A stretch of 64,000 nucleotides of DNA from positions 1-64,000 of the forward strand of contig DASSJF010000033.1 in NCBI GenBank assembly GCA_035691305.1, given 5' to 3'. The position numbers and the translations under genes are program-made. The notes beneath the pieces were generated by a model. It saw only the letters and a list, made by a program, of their open reading frames with translations. It did no database searches and was not told where the DNA came from. The stretch comes from a bacterium. GTDB taxonomy: Bacteria > Sysuimicrobiota > Sysuimicrobiia > Sysuimicrobiales > Segetimicrobiaceae. This document shows positions 34,511-43,748 of the stretch, one piece after another. Positions within the stretch are counted from its first letter, which is position 1, and every line of letters begins with the position of its first letter.

Positions 34511-35400
34511 GCGCGCAGATCGCTCCCGCCGCCGCACCGGCTCCCGCGCGCGCCGTCGCGGCGGGCCGCCGCCGCGGCCCGTGGCATCGGTTCGTCCGCA
34601 ACCCGCGCGCGATCATGGGCGCCGCGATCATGGTGTTCTTCCTGCTCGTCGCCGCCGGCGGGCAGCGGTTCGCGCCGTACCCGCCGTCCGCGCCGCACGT
34701 CCTCGACATCCTCCACGCGCCGGACGGGCGCTACCTGCTCGGCACCGACGATCTGGGGCGCGACATCCTGAGCCGCATCGTCGTCGCGTCCCGCGTGTCG
34801 CTCGCGATCGGCGTACTCTCGATGCTCGTCTCGATCGTCGCCGGTGTGCTCGTCGGGACGCTCGCGGGCTATCTCGGCGGGGCGGCCGACGCGGTTCTGA
34901 TGCGGGTCACCGACGTCGTGCTCGCGATCCCGGTGTTCTTCCTGACCGTGGCGTTTCTCGCGCTCTTCGGCCCCAGCGTCGGCCGGCTGATCTGGATCAT
35001 CGGCTTGACCGCCTGGCCGCCGGCCGCGCGCCTGGTCCGCGTTGAGATGCTCGCGCTGCGGTCGCGCGACTTCGTGACGGCCGTCCGCGCCACCGGCGCG
35101 TCGAACGCCCGCATCATCGTCCGCCACCTGCTGCCGAACGTGGTGCCGGTGATCGTGATCTCGGCGACGTTGCGGGTCGGGCTGGCGATCCTGACGGAGG
35201 CCGGATTGAGCTTCCTCGGGCTCGGCGTGCAGCCGCCGCAGCCCAGTTGGGGCAACATCATCGCCGACGGCCGCGAGTACCTGGGCGTCGCGTGGTGGGT
35301 GTCGCTGTTCCCCGGCGCCTGCGTCTTTCTCGCGGTGATGGCGTTCAATCTGGTCGGGGACGGGCTGCGCGACGCGTTCGATCCCCGGCTGCAGATTTGA
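34507..35400 (+). CDS. ABC transporter permease, DppC/OppC type
   Basis: A 297-residue inner-membrane permease. A basic N-terminal tail (about 40 residues, alanine- and arginine-rich) precedes the first helix AAIMVFFLLVAAGG. Then comes YLLGTDDLGRDILSRIVVAS, and the EAA loop is near residue 187 (DFVTAVRATGASNARIIVRH). The end GDGLRDAFDPRLQI is complete. ATG 34507 overlaps the upstream stop by 4 nt, so the start is secure; the earlier open frame from 33460 is a shadow of DppB. An amidohydrolase gene follows after 19 nt. Confidence 0.93.
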   Translation: MSAQIAPAAAPAPARAVAAGRRRGPWHRFVRNPRAIMGAAIMVFFLLVAAGGQRFAPYPPSAPHVLDILHAPDGRYLLGTDDLGRDILSRIVVASRVSLAIGVLSMLVSIVAGVLVGTLAGYLGGAADAVLMRVTDVVLAIPVFFLTVAFLALFGPSVGRLIWIIGLTAWPPAARLVRVEMLALRSRDFVTAVRATGASNARIIVRHLLPNVVPVIVISATLRVGLAILTEAGLSFLGLGVQPPQPSWGNIIADGREYLGVAWWVSLFPGACVFLAVMAFNLVGDGLRDAFDPRLQI

Positions 35401-35419
35401 CCTCGGGGAGGGGCTGGGC

Positions 35420-36607
35420 ATGGCCGGGCTGATTCTGCGCGGCGCGCGGGTGTTCGACGGCACGGGGAGCGCTCCGCGCCTCCGGACGGTGGTGATCGAC
35501 GGCGATCGCATCGCCGACGTGCTCGACGGCGACGCACCGGACGCCGGCGGCGCATCCGCGCGGACCCTCGAGCTCACGGGCCGTACGCTGCTTCCGGGCC
35601 TGATCGATCTCCACGTGCACCTGGGGTGGGGCGCGCGCGGCGCGGCGCCCACCGCGGCCTCGGTCGCGCTCGCGGCCGCCCGCAACGTGCGGGCCACGCA
35701 GGCCGCCGGGATCACATGTCTCCGCGACGTCGGCACGCAGGCCGGAGCGGCGATCGCGGTACGGGACGCGGTGGCGAGGGGCGAGATCGCCGGCTCGCGC
35801 GTCTATCCCTGCGGCCAGATCATCTGCATGACCGGCGGGCACGGCTCCGAGGCGCCCGCGCCGCCGGGGTTCGCGCGCGAGGCCGACGGCCCCGATGACT
35901 GCCGCCGCGCGGTGCGCGAGCAGGTCAAGGCGGGCGCCGCCTGCATCAAAGTCACGACCAACGGCCCGCTGAACGTCGTGGAGTTTACCCAGGACGAGCT
36001 GAACGCCATCGTCGACGAAGCGCACCGGCTCGGTCGCCGCGTCGCCTGCCACGCCTCGCTGCTCGAGTCCACCAAGATGGCGATCCGCGCCGGTGTGGAT
36101 ACGATCGAGCACGGCTGTGACCTGGACGAGGAGACGGCGCGCGCGATGGCCGGCCGCGGGATCACGATGGTGCCGACGCTCCTCGTTTCGAAGCTGATCA
36201 TGGACCGCTGGGAGGAGTACAAGGCCGTTCCCATGATGCGCTCGATCCCGGTGCGGGCGAAGCGGCACGTGGAGAGCTATCAGATCGCGATGGCCGCCGG
36301 GGTTACGATGGCGGCCGGCACGGACATCTTCTTCGGGCTCGGCCGGTTTGAGTCGCTGCCCGAGGAACTCGCCTATATGGTCGAGTGCGGGATGAGCGCG
36401 TCCGACGCGCTGGTCGCGGCGACGCGGCACGGGGCGGAGGCGCTCGGCGCCGGCGACCGGCTCGGGACGGTCGCGCGGGGCAAGCTTGCGGACCTGGTGG
36501 CGGTCGAGGGCGATCCGACGGCGGACATCGCCGCGTTGCGGCGCGTCGCGCTCGTCGTGCAGGGGGGACAGGCGATCGTGGGCGGCGGACCCGACGCGAA
36601 GTCCTAG
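35420..36607 (+). CDS. Amidohydrolase family protein, imidazolonepropionase/Xaa-Arg dipeptidase-like
   Basis: A 395-residue amidohydrolase. The metal-site elements are LIDLHVHLGWG (HxH, about residue 65), CIKVTTNGPL (likely carboxylated lysine, about 176), GRRVACHASL (about 211), DTIEHGCDLDEET (about 231) and AAGTDIFFGLGRF (aspartate, about 300). The Lys-His-His-Asp layout matches the imidazolonepropionase and Xaa-Arg/Xaa-Lys dipeptidase branch. A Shine-Dalgarno GGGGAGGGG lies upstream. Its position directly after a peptide-type permease pair suggests that it cleaves the imported dipeptide or lactam. Confidence 0.92.
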   Translation: MAGLILRGARVFDGTGSAPRLRTVVIDGDRIADVLDGDAPDAGGASARTLELTGRTLLPGLIDLHVHLGWGARGAAPTAASVALAAARNVRATQAAGITCLRDVGTQAGAAIAVRDAVARGEIAGSRVYPCGQIICMTGGHGSEAPAPPGFAREADGPDDCRRAVREQVKAGAACIKVTTNGPLNVVEFTQDELNAIVDEAHRLGRRVACHASLLESTKMAIRAGVDTIEHGCDLDEETARAMAGRGITMVPTLLVSKLIMDRWEEYKAVPMMRSIPVRAKRHVESYQIAMAAGVTMAAGTDIFFGLGRFESLPEELAYMVECGMSASDALVAATRHGAEALGAGDRLGTVARGKLADLVAVEGDPTADIAALRRVALVVQGGQAIVGGGPDAKS

Positions 36608-36729
36608 GCGGGCGTGGCGTGACCCAGGCCGAGCGGGAGCCCTCGCCCGCGGTCGCGCCCGGAACACGAGCACGACGCAGGCCGCGGCCCGGCGCCGCTG
36701 GAGGAGCGTGCTCCACCGCGGCGTACCCA

Positions 36730-37758
36730 ATGCCCATGCGCATTGACGTCGCCACGCACGTCCTGCCCACGCGCTACTTCGCACGGCTCAACGAGATCCC
36801 GGGCTTCTTCATGGCGAAGCGGATGAAAGGGATCCCGTGTCTCTACGATCTCGACGTGCGGTTCCGGGTGATGGACGTCTTCGGCGAGTACCGGCAGGTG
36901 CTTTCCCTCGCGCTGCCGTCGATCGACCGCCTGGGACCGCCGGACGCCACGCCGGATCTGGCGCGGCTCGGCAACGATGGGATGGCCGAACTCGTCGCCG
37001 TGCACCCCGACCGGTTCGCCGGCGCGTTCGGCGGCCTGCCGTTGAACAACCCCGACGCGAGCATGCGGGAACTGGAGCGGCTGGCCGGAGAGCCGGCGTT
37101 CTTCGGCGTGCAGATTTACTCCAACGTCGCGGGCCGGCCGCTCGACGAGCCGGCCACGCTCGCGGTGATCGAGGAAGCGGCGCGGCGGCGGATGCCGATC
37201 TTTCTGCATCCGGCGCGGGCGGCGAGCTTCCCCGACTACGTGACGGAAACGCAGTCGCTGTACGATCTGTGGCAGATCTTCGGGTGGCCGTACGAAACGA
37301 CGATCGCGATGGCGCGCCTGGTCTTCACCGGCCTCTTCGACCGCCATCCCGACGCGGTGATCATCGCCCACCACCTCGGCGCGATGGCGCCGTACATGTC
37401 CGGCCGGATGAACGGCGGCTGGGAGCAGTTCGGCACGCGCGGCGAAGAAGGGAAGGCCGAGACCTTGCCGGTGCGGCTGGCACATCCGCCGGCCTGGTAC
37501 TTCCGCCGGTTCTACGCCGACACCGCGCTCTTCGGGTCGGCCCACGGGATGCGCTGCGGGCTCGCGTACTTTCCGCCGGAGCGTGTGCTGTTCGGCAGCG
37601 ACACGCCGTTCGATCCCGAGGGCGGCCCGCGTTACATCCGCGACACCCTCGCCGACCTCGACGAAAGCGGCATCTCGCCGGACCACCGCCGGATGATCGA
37701 CGAGGGCAACTTCCGGCGCCTCGCGGCCGAGCGCGCGCGGGTCCGCGCGCCGTCGTAA
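36730..37758 (+). CDS. Amidohydrolase-2 family protein, ACMSD-like
   Basis: A 342-residue TIM-barrel protein of the aminocarboxymuconate-semialdehyde decarboxylase group, which covers metal-dependent decarboxylases and hydrolases. Visible elements are DVATHVLPTRYF at the N-terminus, IFLHPARAA (about residue 159), VIIAHHLGAMAPYMSGRMNG (about 212) and LFGSDTPFDPEGGP (about 286). The first histidine of the usual HxH is alanine here, so the metal site is altered. The start is uncertain: ATG 36730 or 36736 matches the family N-terminus, whereas GTG 36619 would add a 37-residue low-complexity tail. The substrate is unknown. Confidence 0.87.
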   Translation: MPMRIDVATHVLPTRYFARLNEIPGFFMAKRMKGIPCLYDLDVRFRVMDVFGEYRQVLSLALPSIDRLGPPDATPDLARLGNDGMAELVAVHPDRFAGAFGGLPLNNPDASMRELERLAGEPAFFGVQIYSNVAGRPLDEPATLAVIEEAARRRMPIFLHPARAASFPDYVTETQSLYDLWQIFGWPYETTIAMARLVFTGLFDRHPDAVIIAHHLGAMAPYMSGRMNGGWEQFGTRGEEGKAETLPVRLAHPPAWYFRRFYADTALFGSAHGMRCGLAYFPPERVLFGSDTPFDPEGGPRYIRDTLADLDESGISPDHRRMIDEGNFRRLAAERARVRAPS

Positions 37759-37785
37759 CCCCGCTCGGGTCCGGCTGTCCTCCGG

Positions 37786-37791
37786 TACACT
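37786..37791 (+). promoter_or_regulatory. Possible -10 box of a leaderless or short-leader sugar kinase mRNA
   Basis: TACACT ends 9 nt before the GTG at 37801, and no Shine-Dalgarno sequence lies between them. The spacing would allow a transcript with almost no leader. No -35 is evident, and the box lacks the TG extension, so this is weak evidence. Confidence 0.3.
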
Positions 37792-37800
37792 GAGCGCAGC

Positions 37801-38655
37801 GTGGCGCGCGTCCTGGTGCTCGGCCTTGCCGTGCTGGACCACCGGTTCTGGGTCGACGCGTGGCCGCCCACCGGACGCATGCCGGCGCGCGCATACGCGG
37901 AGGAGCTCGGCGGGCAGGGCGCCGTGGCCGCGGCGGCGGTTGCGCGTCTCGGCGGTGCGGCGATCTTCGCGGGGTCGCTGGGCGGGGACCCGGCCGGAAC
38001 GCGCGTCGCCGCATTCCTCAAGTCGTACGGCGTCGACCTGCGGCACACGCAGGTGTTCCCCGGCGGCCGGACCCCGGTGTCGTCGATCGCGATCGTGCCC
38101 GGCGGCGAGCGGTTCATCACCGCCTATCCCGGCGAGGGGCTCCCCGACGAGCCGTACCTCGCCCCGATCGACGCGCTCGACCGGACGCAGGCGGTGCTCG
38201 TGGACAGCCGGCTCCCGCGCGCGGGTGCCGTTCTCGCCGCGGCCGCGCGCGCGCGCGGGCTCCCCGTCGTAGTGGATTTCGACCTGGACAGCCCGGCGGT
38301 GTGGGCGCTCGTCCGCACCGCGACCCACATCATCGCCGATGAGGACGTGGCGGCGCGCCGCGGCGGCGCTCCCGCGCTGCTCGAGTCTCTACGCGCGGAT
38401 GGCCTCTGGGGTGCGGTGACGCTCGGAGCGGACGGCGTGCTCCATGCGGACGGCCGCCTGCCGGCGTTCGAGGTGACGGCCCGCGACACCACCGGCGCGG
38501 GTGACGTCTTCCACGGGGCGTTCGCGCTTGCGTTGGCGGAGGGACGCGGTCCGGAGGCCTGCCTGCGGTTCGGCGCGGCCGCGGCGGCGCTGCGCTGCGA
38601 ATCGGGAAGCGTGCCCGACCGGCGGGCGGTGGACCGGCTGCTTTCGAGCCGGTAG
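37801..38655 (+). CDS. PfkB-family carbohydrate kinase
   Basis: A 284-residue ribokinase-fold sugar kinase. The N-terminal sugar-binding segment GGQGAVAAAAVARLGG (about residue 38) and the C-terminal anion hole with catalytic aspartate DTTGAGDVFHGAFALALAEG (about 228-247) are intact. It would phosphorylate a ketose or related sugar at a terminal hydroxyl, in the style of ketohexokinase and sulfofructose kinase. The sugar is not identifiable. The start is GTG. It converges with the aminotransferase gene, 8 nt apart. Confidence 0.9.
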   Translation: MARVLVLGLAVLDHRFWVDAWPPTGRMPARAYAEELGGQGAVAAAAVARLGGAAIFAGSLGGDPAGTRVAAFLKSYGVDLRHTQVFPGGRTPVSSIAIVPGGERFITAYPGEGLPDEPYLAPIDALDRTQAVLVDSRLPRAGAVLAAAARARGLPVVVDFDLDSPAVWALVRTATHIIADEDVAARRGGAPALLESLRADGLWGAVTLGADGVLHADGRLPAFEVTARDTTGAGDVFHGAFALALAEGRGPEACLRFGAAAAALRCESGSVPDRRAVDRLLSSR

Positions 38656-38663
38656 GCGCGCGG

Positions 38664-39857
38664 CTAGCGCGACGGCGCGGGGACGGCCGCCGCGTACTGC
38701 TCCGCGAAGAACCGCTCGCACGCCGTCACACCGGCGCCGAGCGGCACGTGGATGCCGGCCATCGTGCAGGCGAGCTCCGTGCCCGCGAGCGTCGCGAGGA
38801 CCTCCAGCTCGTTCAGCGCACCGAGGTGCCCGATCCGGAAGACTTTGCCTTTCACGCGGCCGAGCCCGACGCCGAGCGAGAGATTGAGCCGTCCGGCCGC
38901 AGTCCGCACGACGGCATCTGAATCCGCGCCCCGCGGCACTACCACCGCGGTGAGGCTGTTGGAGTGCCATTCGGGGCGCGCGCAGAGGTTTTCGAGCTCC
39001 CAGGCAGACACGGCGCGCCGTACGCCCTCCGCCAGCCGGCGGTGCCGATCGAGAACGTTGGTCAACCCCTCTTCGAGCAGCATCCGCACCGCCTCGCGGA
39101 GCCCGTAGAGGGTCAGGGTCGCCGGCGTATAGGGGAAGTACCCCCGCTGCATCTCGCGGATCACCGGCCGCCAGTCGAAGAAGTATCGCGGGAGCGCCGC
39201 GCGCTCCGCGGCCTCGAGCGCCCGCGGGCCCGCGCAGAGGACCGCCATGCCGGGCGGAAGCATCAAACCCTTCTGCGTGCCGGTCAGGGCGACGTCGATC
39301 TTCCAGTCGTCGAACCGCAGGTCGATGCTGCCGAGGGCGCTCACGACGTCGACCATGAACAGGGCGGGATGCCGCGCCGCGTCGATCGCCGTGCGGATCG
39401 CCGCCAGATCACTCGTCACCCCGGTCGACGTCTCGTTGTGAACGACGAGGACCGCCCGGTACCGGTGGCCGGCGTCCCGCACGAGATGCTCGCCCACCTG
39501 CTCGGGCGGCACGCCGTCGCCCCACGGCACGTCGACGGCGTCGACCGTGAGGCCGAGGCGTCGCGCGCATTCGGCGTACAAATGGCTGAAGTGTCCGTTC
39601 ACGAACGCGAGCACGTGGTCGCCGGGGCTGAGCGTGTTGACGAGCGATGCTTCCCACGCGCCCGTGCCCGAGGCGGGGTAGAGCACGATCTCGCCGCGCC
39701 GGGTCCCGAACACCTGCTTGAGGCCGGCGACCGCTTCGTGCACGACCGCCGCGAGATCCGGCCCGCGGTGATCGACGACGGCGCGGTCCATCGCGCGGAG
39801 GATCCGCTCGGGCACGTTCGTCGGACCGGGGATCTGCAGAAAGTGGCGGCCTGCCAT
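38664..39857 (-). CDS. Alanine--glyoxylate / serine--pyruvate aminotransferase family protein
   Basis: A 397-residue class V PLP aminotransferase. The N-terminus HFLQIPGPTNVPERILRAMD is diagnostic. PLP contacts are ASGTGAWEASLVN and MVDVVSALGSID. The Schiff-base lysine is in ALTGTQKGLMLPPG (about residue 200). It would transfer an amino group from alanine or serine to glyoxylate or a similar 2-oxoacid. I start at ATG 39857; the 50 residues upstream in frame are not family-like. The gene is divergent from the NHL-repeat gene, with a 182-nt gap between them in which I see no clear promoter. Confidence 0.92.
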   Translation of the reverse strand: MAGRHFLQIPGPTNVPERILRAMDRAVVDHRGPDLAAVVHEAVAGLKQVFGTRRGEIVLYPASGTGAWEASLVNTLSPGDHVLAFVNGHFSHLYAECARRLGLTVDAVDVPWGDGVPPEQVGEHLVRDAGHRYRAVLVVHNETSTGVTSDLAAIRTAIDAARHPALFMVDVVSALGSIDLRFDDWKIDVALTGTQKGLMLPPGMAVLCAGPRALEAAERAALPRYFFDWRPVIREMQRGYFPYTPATLTLYGLREAVRMLLEEGLTNVLDRHRRLAEGVRRAVSAWELENLCARPEWHSNSLTAVVVPRGADSDAVVRTAAGRLNLSLGVGLGRVKGKVFRIGHLGALNELEVLATLAGTELACTMAGIHVPLGAGVTACERFFAEQYAAAVPAPSR

Positions 39858-40039
39858 GGTGCGATCCGACTTCGCATAGCCGCGGGAGATGTCCTTCGCA
39901 CGGCCGAACAACACGCTCAAGCGGTCTGCGCGGGATCCGCCGCCGCTCCGCGCGGGGCCACGCCCTCGGGATTTCTGCAGGTGAACGTCGCTCGGGTCCA
40001 CGAACAACCTCGATGACCTGCCGAAGCGGGGAGGGCGCG

Positions 40040-40987
40040 ATGCGCGTTGGGAGCGACGAGCACACCTACGACGTCCAGGACAGTTTCGGGAAGCTGCCGG
40101 ACGGTTGGTCGTATCTGGAAGTCTCGGGCGTCGCGGTGGACGGGCAGGACCGCGTCTACGTGTTCAACCGCGGCACGCATCCGATGATCGTGCTCGACCG
40201 GGACGGCACGTTTCTCCGTTCGTGGGGCGAGGGGATGTTCACCCGGCCCCACGCCGCGACGATGGCGCCCGACGACACCCTCTGGCTGGTCGACGACGGC
40301 GACCACACGATCCGGCACTGCACCCTCGACGGCAAGGTGCTGCTCACGATCGGGACGCCGAACCAACCGGCCCCGAAGTGGAGCGGCACGCCGTTCAACC
40401 GGCCGACGCACGTCGCGCTCGCCGCGGACGGCTCGCTCTACATCACGGACGGCTACGGCAACACGCGGGTGCACCGGTTCACGGCAGACGGCCGGCACCT
40501 GGGGTCGTGGGGTGAGCCGGGCACGGACCCCGGCCAATTCAACCTCCCGCACAATGTCGGCGTCGATCGAACGGGGCGCGTGTACGTCGCCGACCGCGAG
40601 AACTTCCGCGTGCAGATCTTCGACTCGGGCGGCCGCTTCGTCGGCCAGTGGAACAACCTCTACCGGCCCTGCGGTCTGTACGTCGACCGGCAGGGCGACG
40701 AGGACCGCGTCTACGTCGGCGAGCTGTGCTCGAGCATCGGGGTTAGCGAGGGCATCCACAACCTCGGCGCGCGCCTCCAGATCTTCGCGCCGTCCGGCCG
40801 GCGTCTGGCGCGCATCGGCGCGCCGCTGCCCGGCAGCGGTCCGGGAGAGTTCGTCGCGCCGCACGCGGTGGCGGTCGATTCGCGGGGGGACGTCTACGTC
40901 GGCGAAGTGTCGTACACGATCCGCGGCAAATCGCTGACGCCGCCCCGCGAGCTGCGCAGCCTGCAGAAGTTCGTCCGCGTGCGCTAG
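40040..40987 (+). CDS. NHL-repeat beta-propeller protein
   Basis: A 315-residue protein made of about six beta-propeller blades. Repeats include GVAVDGQDRVYVFNRG, HVALAADGSLYITDGYGN, NVGVDRTGRVYVADREN and AVAVDSRGDVYVGEVS, each followed by a RVHRF/RVQIF-type strand. Relatives are annotated as peptidyl-alpha-hydroxyglycine alpha-amidating lyase-like. No signal peptide is seen, which is unusual for lyases that act outside the cell. The ATG has GGGGAGGG 4 nt before it. The function is unknown; a lactonase-like or ligand-binding role is possible. Confidence 0.85.
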   Translation: MRVGSDEHTYDVQDSFGKLPDGWSYLEVSGVAVDGQDRVYVFNRGTHPMIVLDRDGTFLRSWGEGMFTRPHAATMAPDDTLWLVDDGDHTIRHCTLDGKVLLTIGTPNQPAPKWSGTPFNRPTHVALAADGSLYITDGYGNTRVHRFTADGRHLGSWGEPGTDPGQFNLPHNVGVDRTGRVYVADRENFRVQIFDSGGRFVGQWNNLYRPCGLYVDRQGDEDRVYVGELCSSIGVSEGIHNLGARLQIFAPSGRRLARIGAPLPGSGPGEFVAPHAVAVDSRGDVYVGEVSYTIRGKSLTPPRELRSLQKFVRVR

Positions 40988-41175
40988 TCGGCGCCCGCGT
41001 ACGGAGGGGAGGCGAGCCGCGGGCGCTCCTCGACGATCAGCAGCTCGCGGAACCGCACTTCCCACTCCTCCAACGCCAGACCGGTATCGCGGCCACGTCC
41101 GTGTCTTACCCGGGCGAAGGGAGAAGGCGCCGCCGCGGTAAAGACGAGGGGACTCTTCGGCTGAGGAGGACGGCT

Positions 41176-42771
41176 GTGGGCAACCAGGGGGACAGGACGG
41201 ACGCACTGACGCGAATCACGCGGCGCGGTCTGTTCGGGGGGGCGGCCGCGGCGGCCGCGGGCGGATGGCTCGGCGGGGATCTGGCCGTCGGGACCGCGGC
41301 GGCGGCGCCGCGCCGCGGGGGCACGCTTCGCATCGCCGAGATCGGCGAGCCGCTCACGCTCGACACGGTCGCGACGACGGCCGATCTGACGTCCACGATT
41401 ACGCTCCCGGTCTTCGAGGAACTGTTCATCTTCGACGCCAACTGGCGGATCCAGCCGCTGCTCGCGTCCGGGTACACCGTCAGCAAGGACGGCCTGACGT
41501 ACACGTTCACGCTGCGCAAGAACGTGCCGTTCCACAACGGCCGCGACATGACGCCGGCCGACGTCGTGTCCTCGCTCAACCGCTGGGGCCGGGTCAGCCC
41601 GCGCGGGCCTTCCGTCTATCAGTACGTCGACAGCGTCCAGCCGATCGGCGACGGCGTGGTGATGAAGCTCAAGCGGCCCTACGCGCCGCTGCTCGCTTTT
41701 CTGGCCCTGCCGAACGGCGCCGCGGCGATCATGCCTCGCGAGATCGCCGAGGCGGCCGGCACCAGCCCGATCAAGCAGTTCATCGGCACCGGCCCGTATC
41801 GTTTCGTTGAGTGGGCGCCGGACCGCTACGTCAAGCTGGCGCGGTTCGACCACTACGCCGCGCGCAGCGAGCCGCTGAGCGGCTACGCCGGCAAGCGCGA
41901 GGCGTGGGCGGACGAGGTCCTGTATTACCCCGTCTCGCAGGTGGCGACGCGGATCGCCGGGGTGCAGAGCGGCGACTACGACGTCGCGGACGGCATCAAC
42001 CAGGACGCCTACGCGAGCCTGAAGAACGACCAGCGCGTCGTCCCGGAGATCATCCGTCCCGGGTCGTTTCTCACGTTCTTCTTCAACAAGAAACAGGGCA
42101 TCATGGCGAACGAAAAGCTCCGCGAGGCCGTCCTGGTCGCGCTCGACATGCAGCCGATCATGTCCGCGACTTTCGGCAATCCGGATCTGTATTCACTGTA
42201 CCCGAGCATCTACCCGAAGGGCACGCCGTGGTACACGACCGCGGGCTCGGAATGGTACAACGTGCACAACGTCGCGCGGGCCAAGGACCTGATGAAAGAA
42301 GCCGGGTACGCCGGCCAGCCGGTGCGCTGGCTCACCACCCAGCAGTACGACTACATGTTCAAGAGTACGGTGGTGGCGACATCGCAGCTGCAGCACGCCG
42401 GGTTCAACGTCGACATGCAGGTGCTGGAGTGGGCCGGCGTCCTCGACCACCGCAACAAGCCCGCGGACTACGACATGTTTACGACCTCGCACGGGTTCGT
42501 CCCCGACCCGGCGCTGATCACAGTGTTCAGCTCCGCGTACCCGGGGTGGTACGATACTTCGACAAAGAACGCGCTGCTCGGCGAGTTCACGAGCGAGGCC
42601 GATCCGGCGGCCCGCGTGAAGACGTGGGCCAAGCTCCAGGCGCTCATGTACAAGGAGGCGCCGATCGTCCGGCCCGGCGAGTTCTACGGCCTCTTGCTGC
42701 GCAGCCGGGCGCTCGAGACGTTCCGGGCCTCGTACTGGATCGTCCCGTGGAACGTCGCCGCGGTGAAGTGA
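41176..42771 (+). CDS. ABC transporter substrate-binding protein, family 5, with Tat-type signal
   Basis: A 531-residue solute-binding protein. The N-terminus carries a twin-arginine signal (TRITRRGLFGGAAAAAAGG) and no lipobox cysteine. The family signatures are SGYTVSKDGLTYTFTLRKNV, HNGRDMTPADVVSSLNRWG and IGTGPYRFVEWAPDRYVKL. I choose GTG 41176, with GAGGAGGA 5 nt upstream, over the frame start at 41101, which would put 25 arginine-rich residues in front of the signal. The permease genes follow. Tat export implies folding before secretion. Confidence 0.9.
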   Translation: MGNQGDRTDALTRITRRGLFGGAAAAAAGGWLGGDLAVGTAAAAPRRGGTLRIAEIGEPLTLDTVATTADLTSTITLPVFEELFIFDANWRIQPLLASGYTVSKDGLTYTFTLRKNVPFHNGRDMTPADVVSSLNRWGRVSPRGPSVYQYVDSVQPIGDGVVMKLKRPYAPLLAFLALPNGAAAIMPREIAEAAGTSPIKQFIGTGPYRFVEWAPDRYVKLARFDHYAARSEPLSGYAGKREAWADEVLYYPVSQVATRIAGVQSGDYDVADGINQDAYASLKNDQRVVPEIIRPGSFLTFFFNKKQGIMANEKLREAVLVALDMQPIMSATFGNPDLYSLYPSIYPKGTPWYTTAGSEWYNVHNVARAKDLMKEAGYAGQPVRWLTTQQYDYMFKSTVVATSQLQHAGFNVDMQVLEWAGVLDHRNKPADYDMFTTSHGFVPDPALITVFSSAYPGWYDTSTKNALLGEFTSEADPAARVKTWAKLQALMYKEAPIVRPGEFYGLLLRSRALETFRASYWIVPWNVAAVK

Positions 42772-42773
42772 AC

Positions 42774-42790
42774 CCGTCCGCGCAGGACGG
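42774..42790 (+). repeat. Short hairpin between binding-protein and permease genes
   Basis: CCGTCC pairs with GGACGG around the loop GCGCA, two bases after the binding-protein stop and 16 nt before the permease GTG. The stem is 6 bp. It matches the position of stronger hairpins at 19966 and 57817. Confidence 0.4.
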
Positions 42791-42806
42791 TCCGGCCGCG
42801 TAGCGC

Positions 42807-43748
42807 GTGCTGTCGTACCTGACCGGACGGCTGGCGGCACTGCTGCCGGTGCTGCTGGTCGTCGCGGTCGTAGTGTTCATGCTGATTCACGTCACGCCCG
42901 GGGATCCGGCGCGGATCCTGCTCGGGCAGGACGCGACCGATGAGCAGGTGGCCGCGCTGCGGCACGATCTCGGCCTCGACCGGCCGCTGCCGCTGCAGTT
43001 CGCGCTGTGGATCGGCCGGGCGGTGCGGGGCGACCTCGGCCTGTCGTTCTTCCTGCACCTCCCGGTGACGGCCGACATCGCCGAGCACGCGGGTCCGACC
43101 GCCATGCTTTCGCTGCTCGGGCTCGGCGTCGCGCTCGCGATCGGCATCCCGGTCGGCGTCGTGTCCGCGGTCTTCCGCAACTCGTGGCTCGACCAGGCCA
43201 GCCTCGCGCTCGCGATGCTGGGGGCGGCCGTGCCGAGCTTTTGGCTCGGGCTGTCGCTCATCGTGCTCTTCGCGGTCGACCTGGGCTGGCTGCCGTCGTC
43301 CGGGTACCGGCCGCCCGGCGCCGGCCTGGGGCTCAGCCTGCACTACCTGTTGTTGCCGGCGCTCGCGCTCGGCCTTCCGAATTCGTCGCTGATTATTCGG
43401 TTCACGCGCAGCAGTCTGCTCGACGTGCTCGGGAACGACTACATCCGCACCGCGAGCGCGAAGGGGCTGCCGCGACCTCGGGTGATCTTCCGCCACGCGA
43501 TGCGCAATGCGCTTGTCCCGATCCTCACCGTGGTCGGCCTGACCTTCGCCGCGCTGATGGGCGGCGCGGTCGTCACGGAGACGGTGTTCAGCCTTCCGGG
43601 GATCGGGCAGCTCGTGGTCTCGTCGGTGCTGCGGCGCGACTACCCCGTCATTCAGGGCGTGGTGCTGCTGGTCGCGACGATCTACGTGCTCGTCAACCTG
43701 GCGGTTGACATGATGTACTTCGTGGTCGACCCGAGAGTCCGGTATTGA
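42807..43748 (+). CDS. ABC transporter permease, DppB/OppB type
   Basis: A 313-residue inner-membrane permease. The first helix is LTGRLAALLPVLLVVAVVVF. The periplasmic motif is LRHDLGLDRPLPLQF. The EAA loop is near residue 210 (DYIRTASAKGLPRPRVIFRH). The C-terminus MMYFVVDPRVRY is complete. The start is GTG. The stop overlaps a TTG start of the DppC-type gene (TTGA). No ATPase gene is nearby. Confidence 0.92.
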   Translation: MLSYLTGRLAALLPVLLVVAVVVFMLIHVTPGDPARILLGQDATDEQVAALRHDLGLDRPLPLQFALWIGRAVRGDLGLSFFLHLPVTADIAEHAGPTAMLSLLGLGVALAIGIPVGVVSAVFRNSWLDQASLALAMLGAAVPSFWLGLSLIVLFAVDLGWLPSSGYRPPGAGLGLSLHYLLLPALALGLPNSSLIIRFTRSSLLDVLGNDYIRTASAKGLPRPRVIFRHAMRNALVPILTVVGLTFAALMGGAVVTETVFSLPGIGQLVVSSVLRRDYPVIQGVVLLVATIYVLVNLAVDMMYFVVDPRVRY

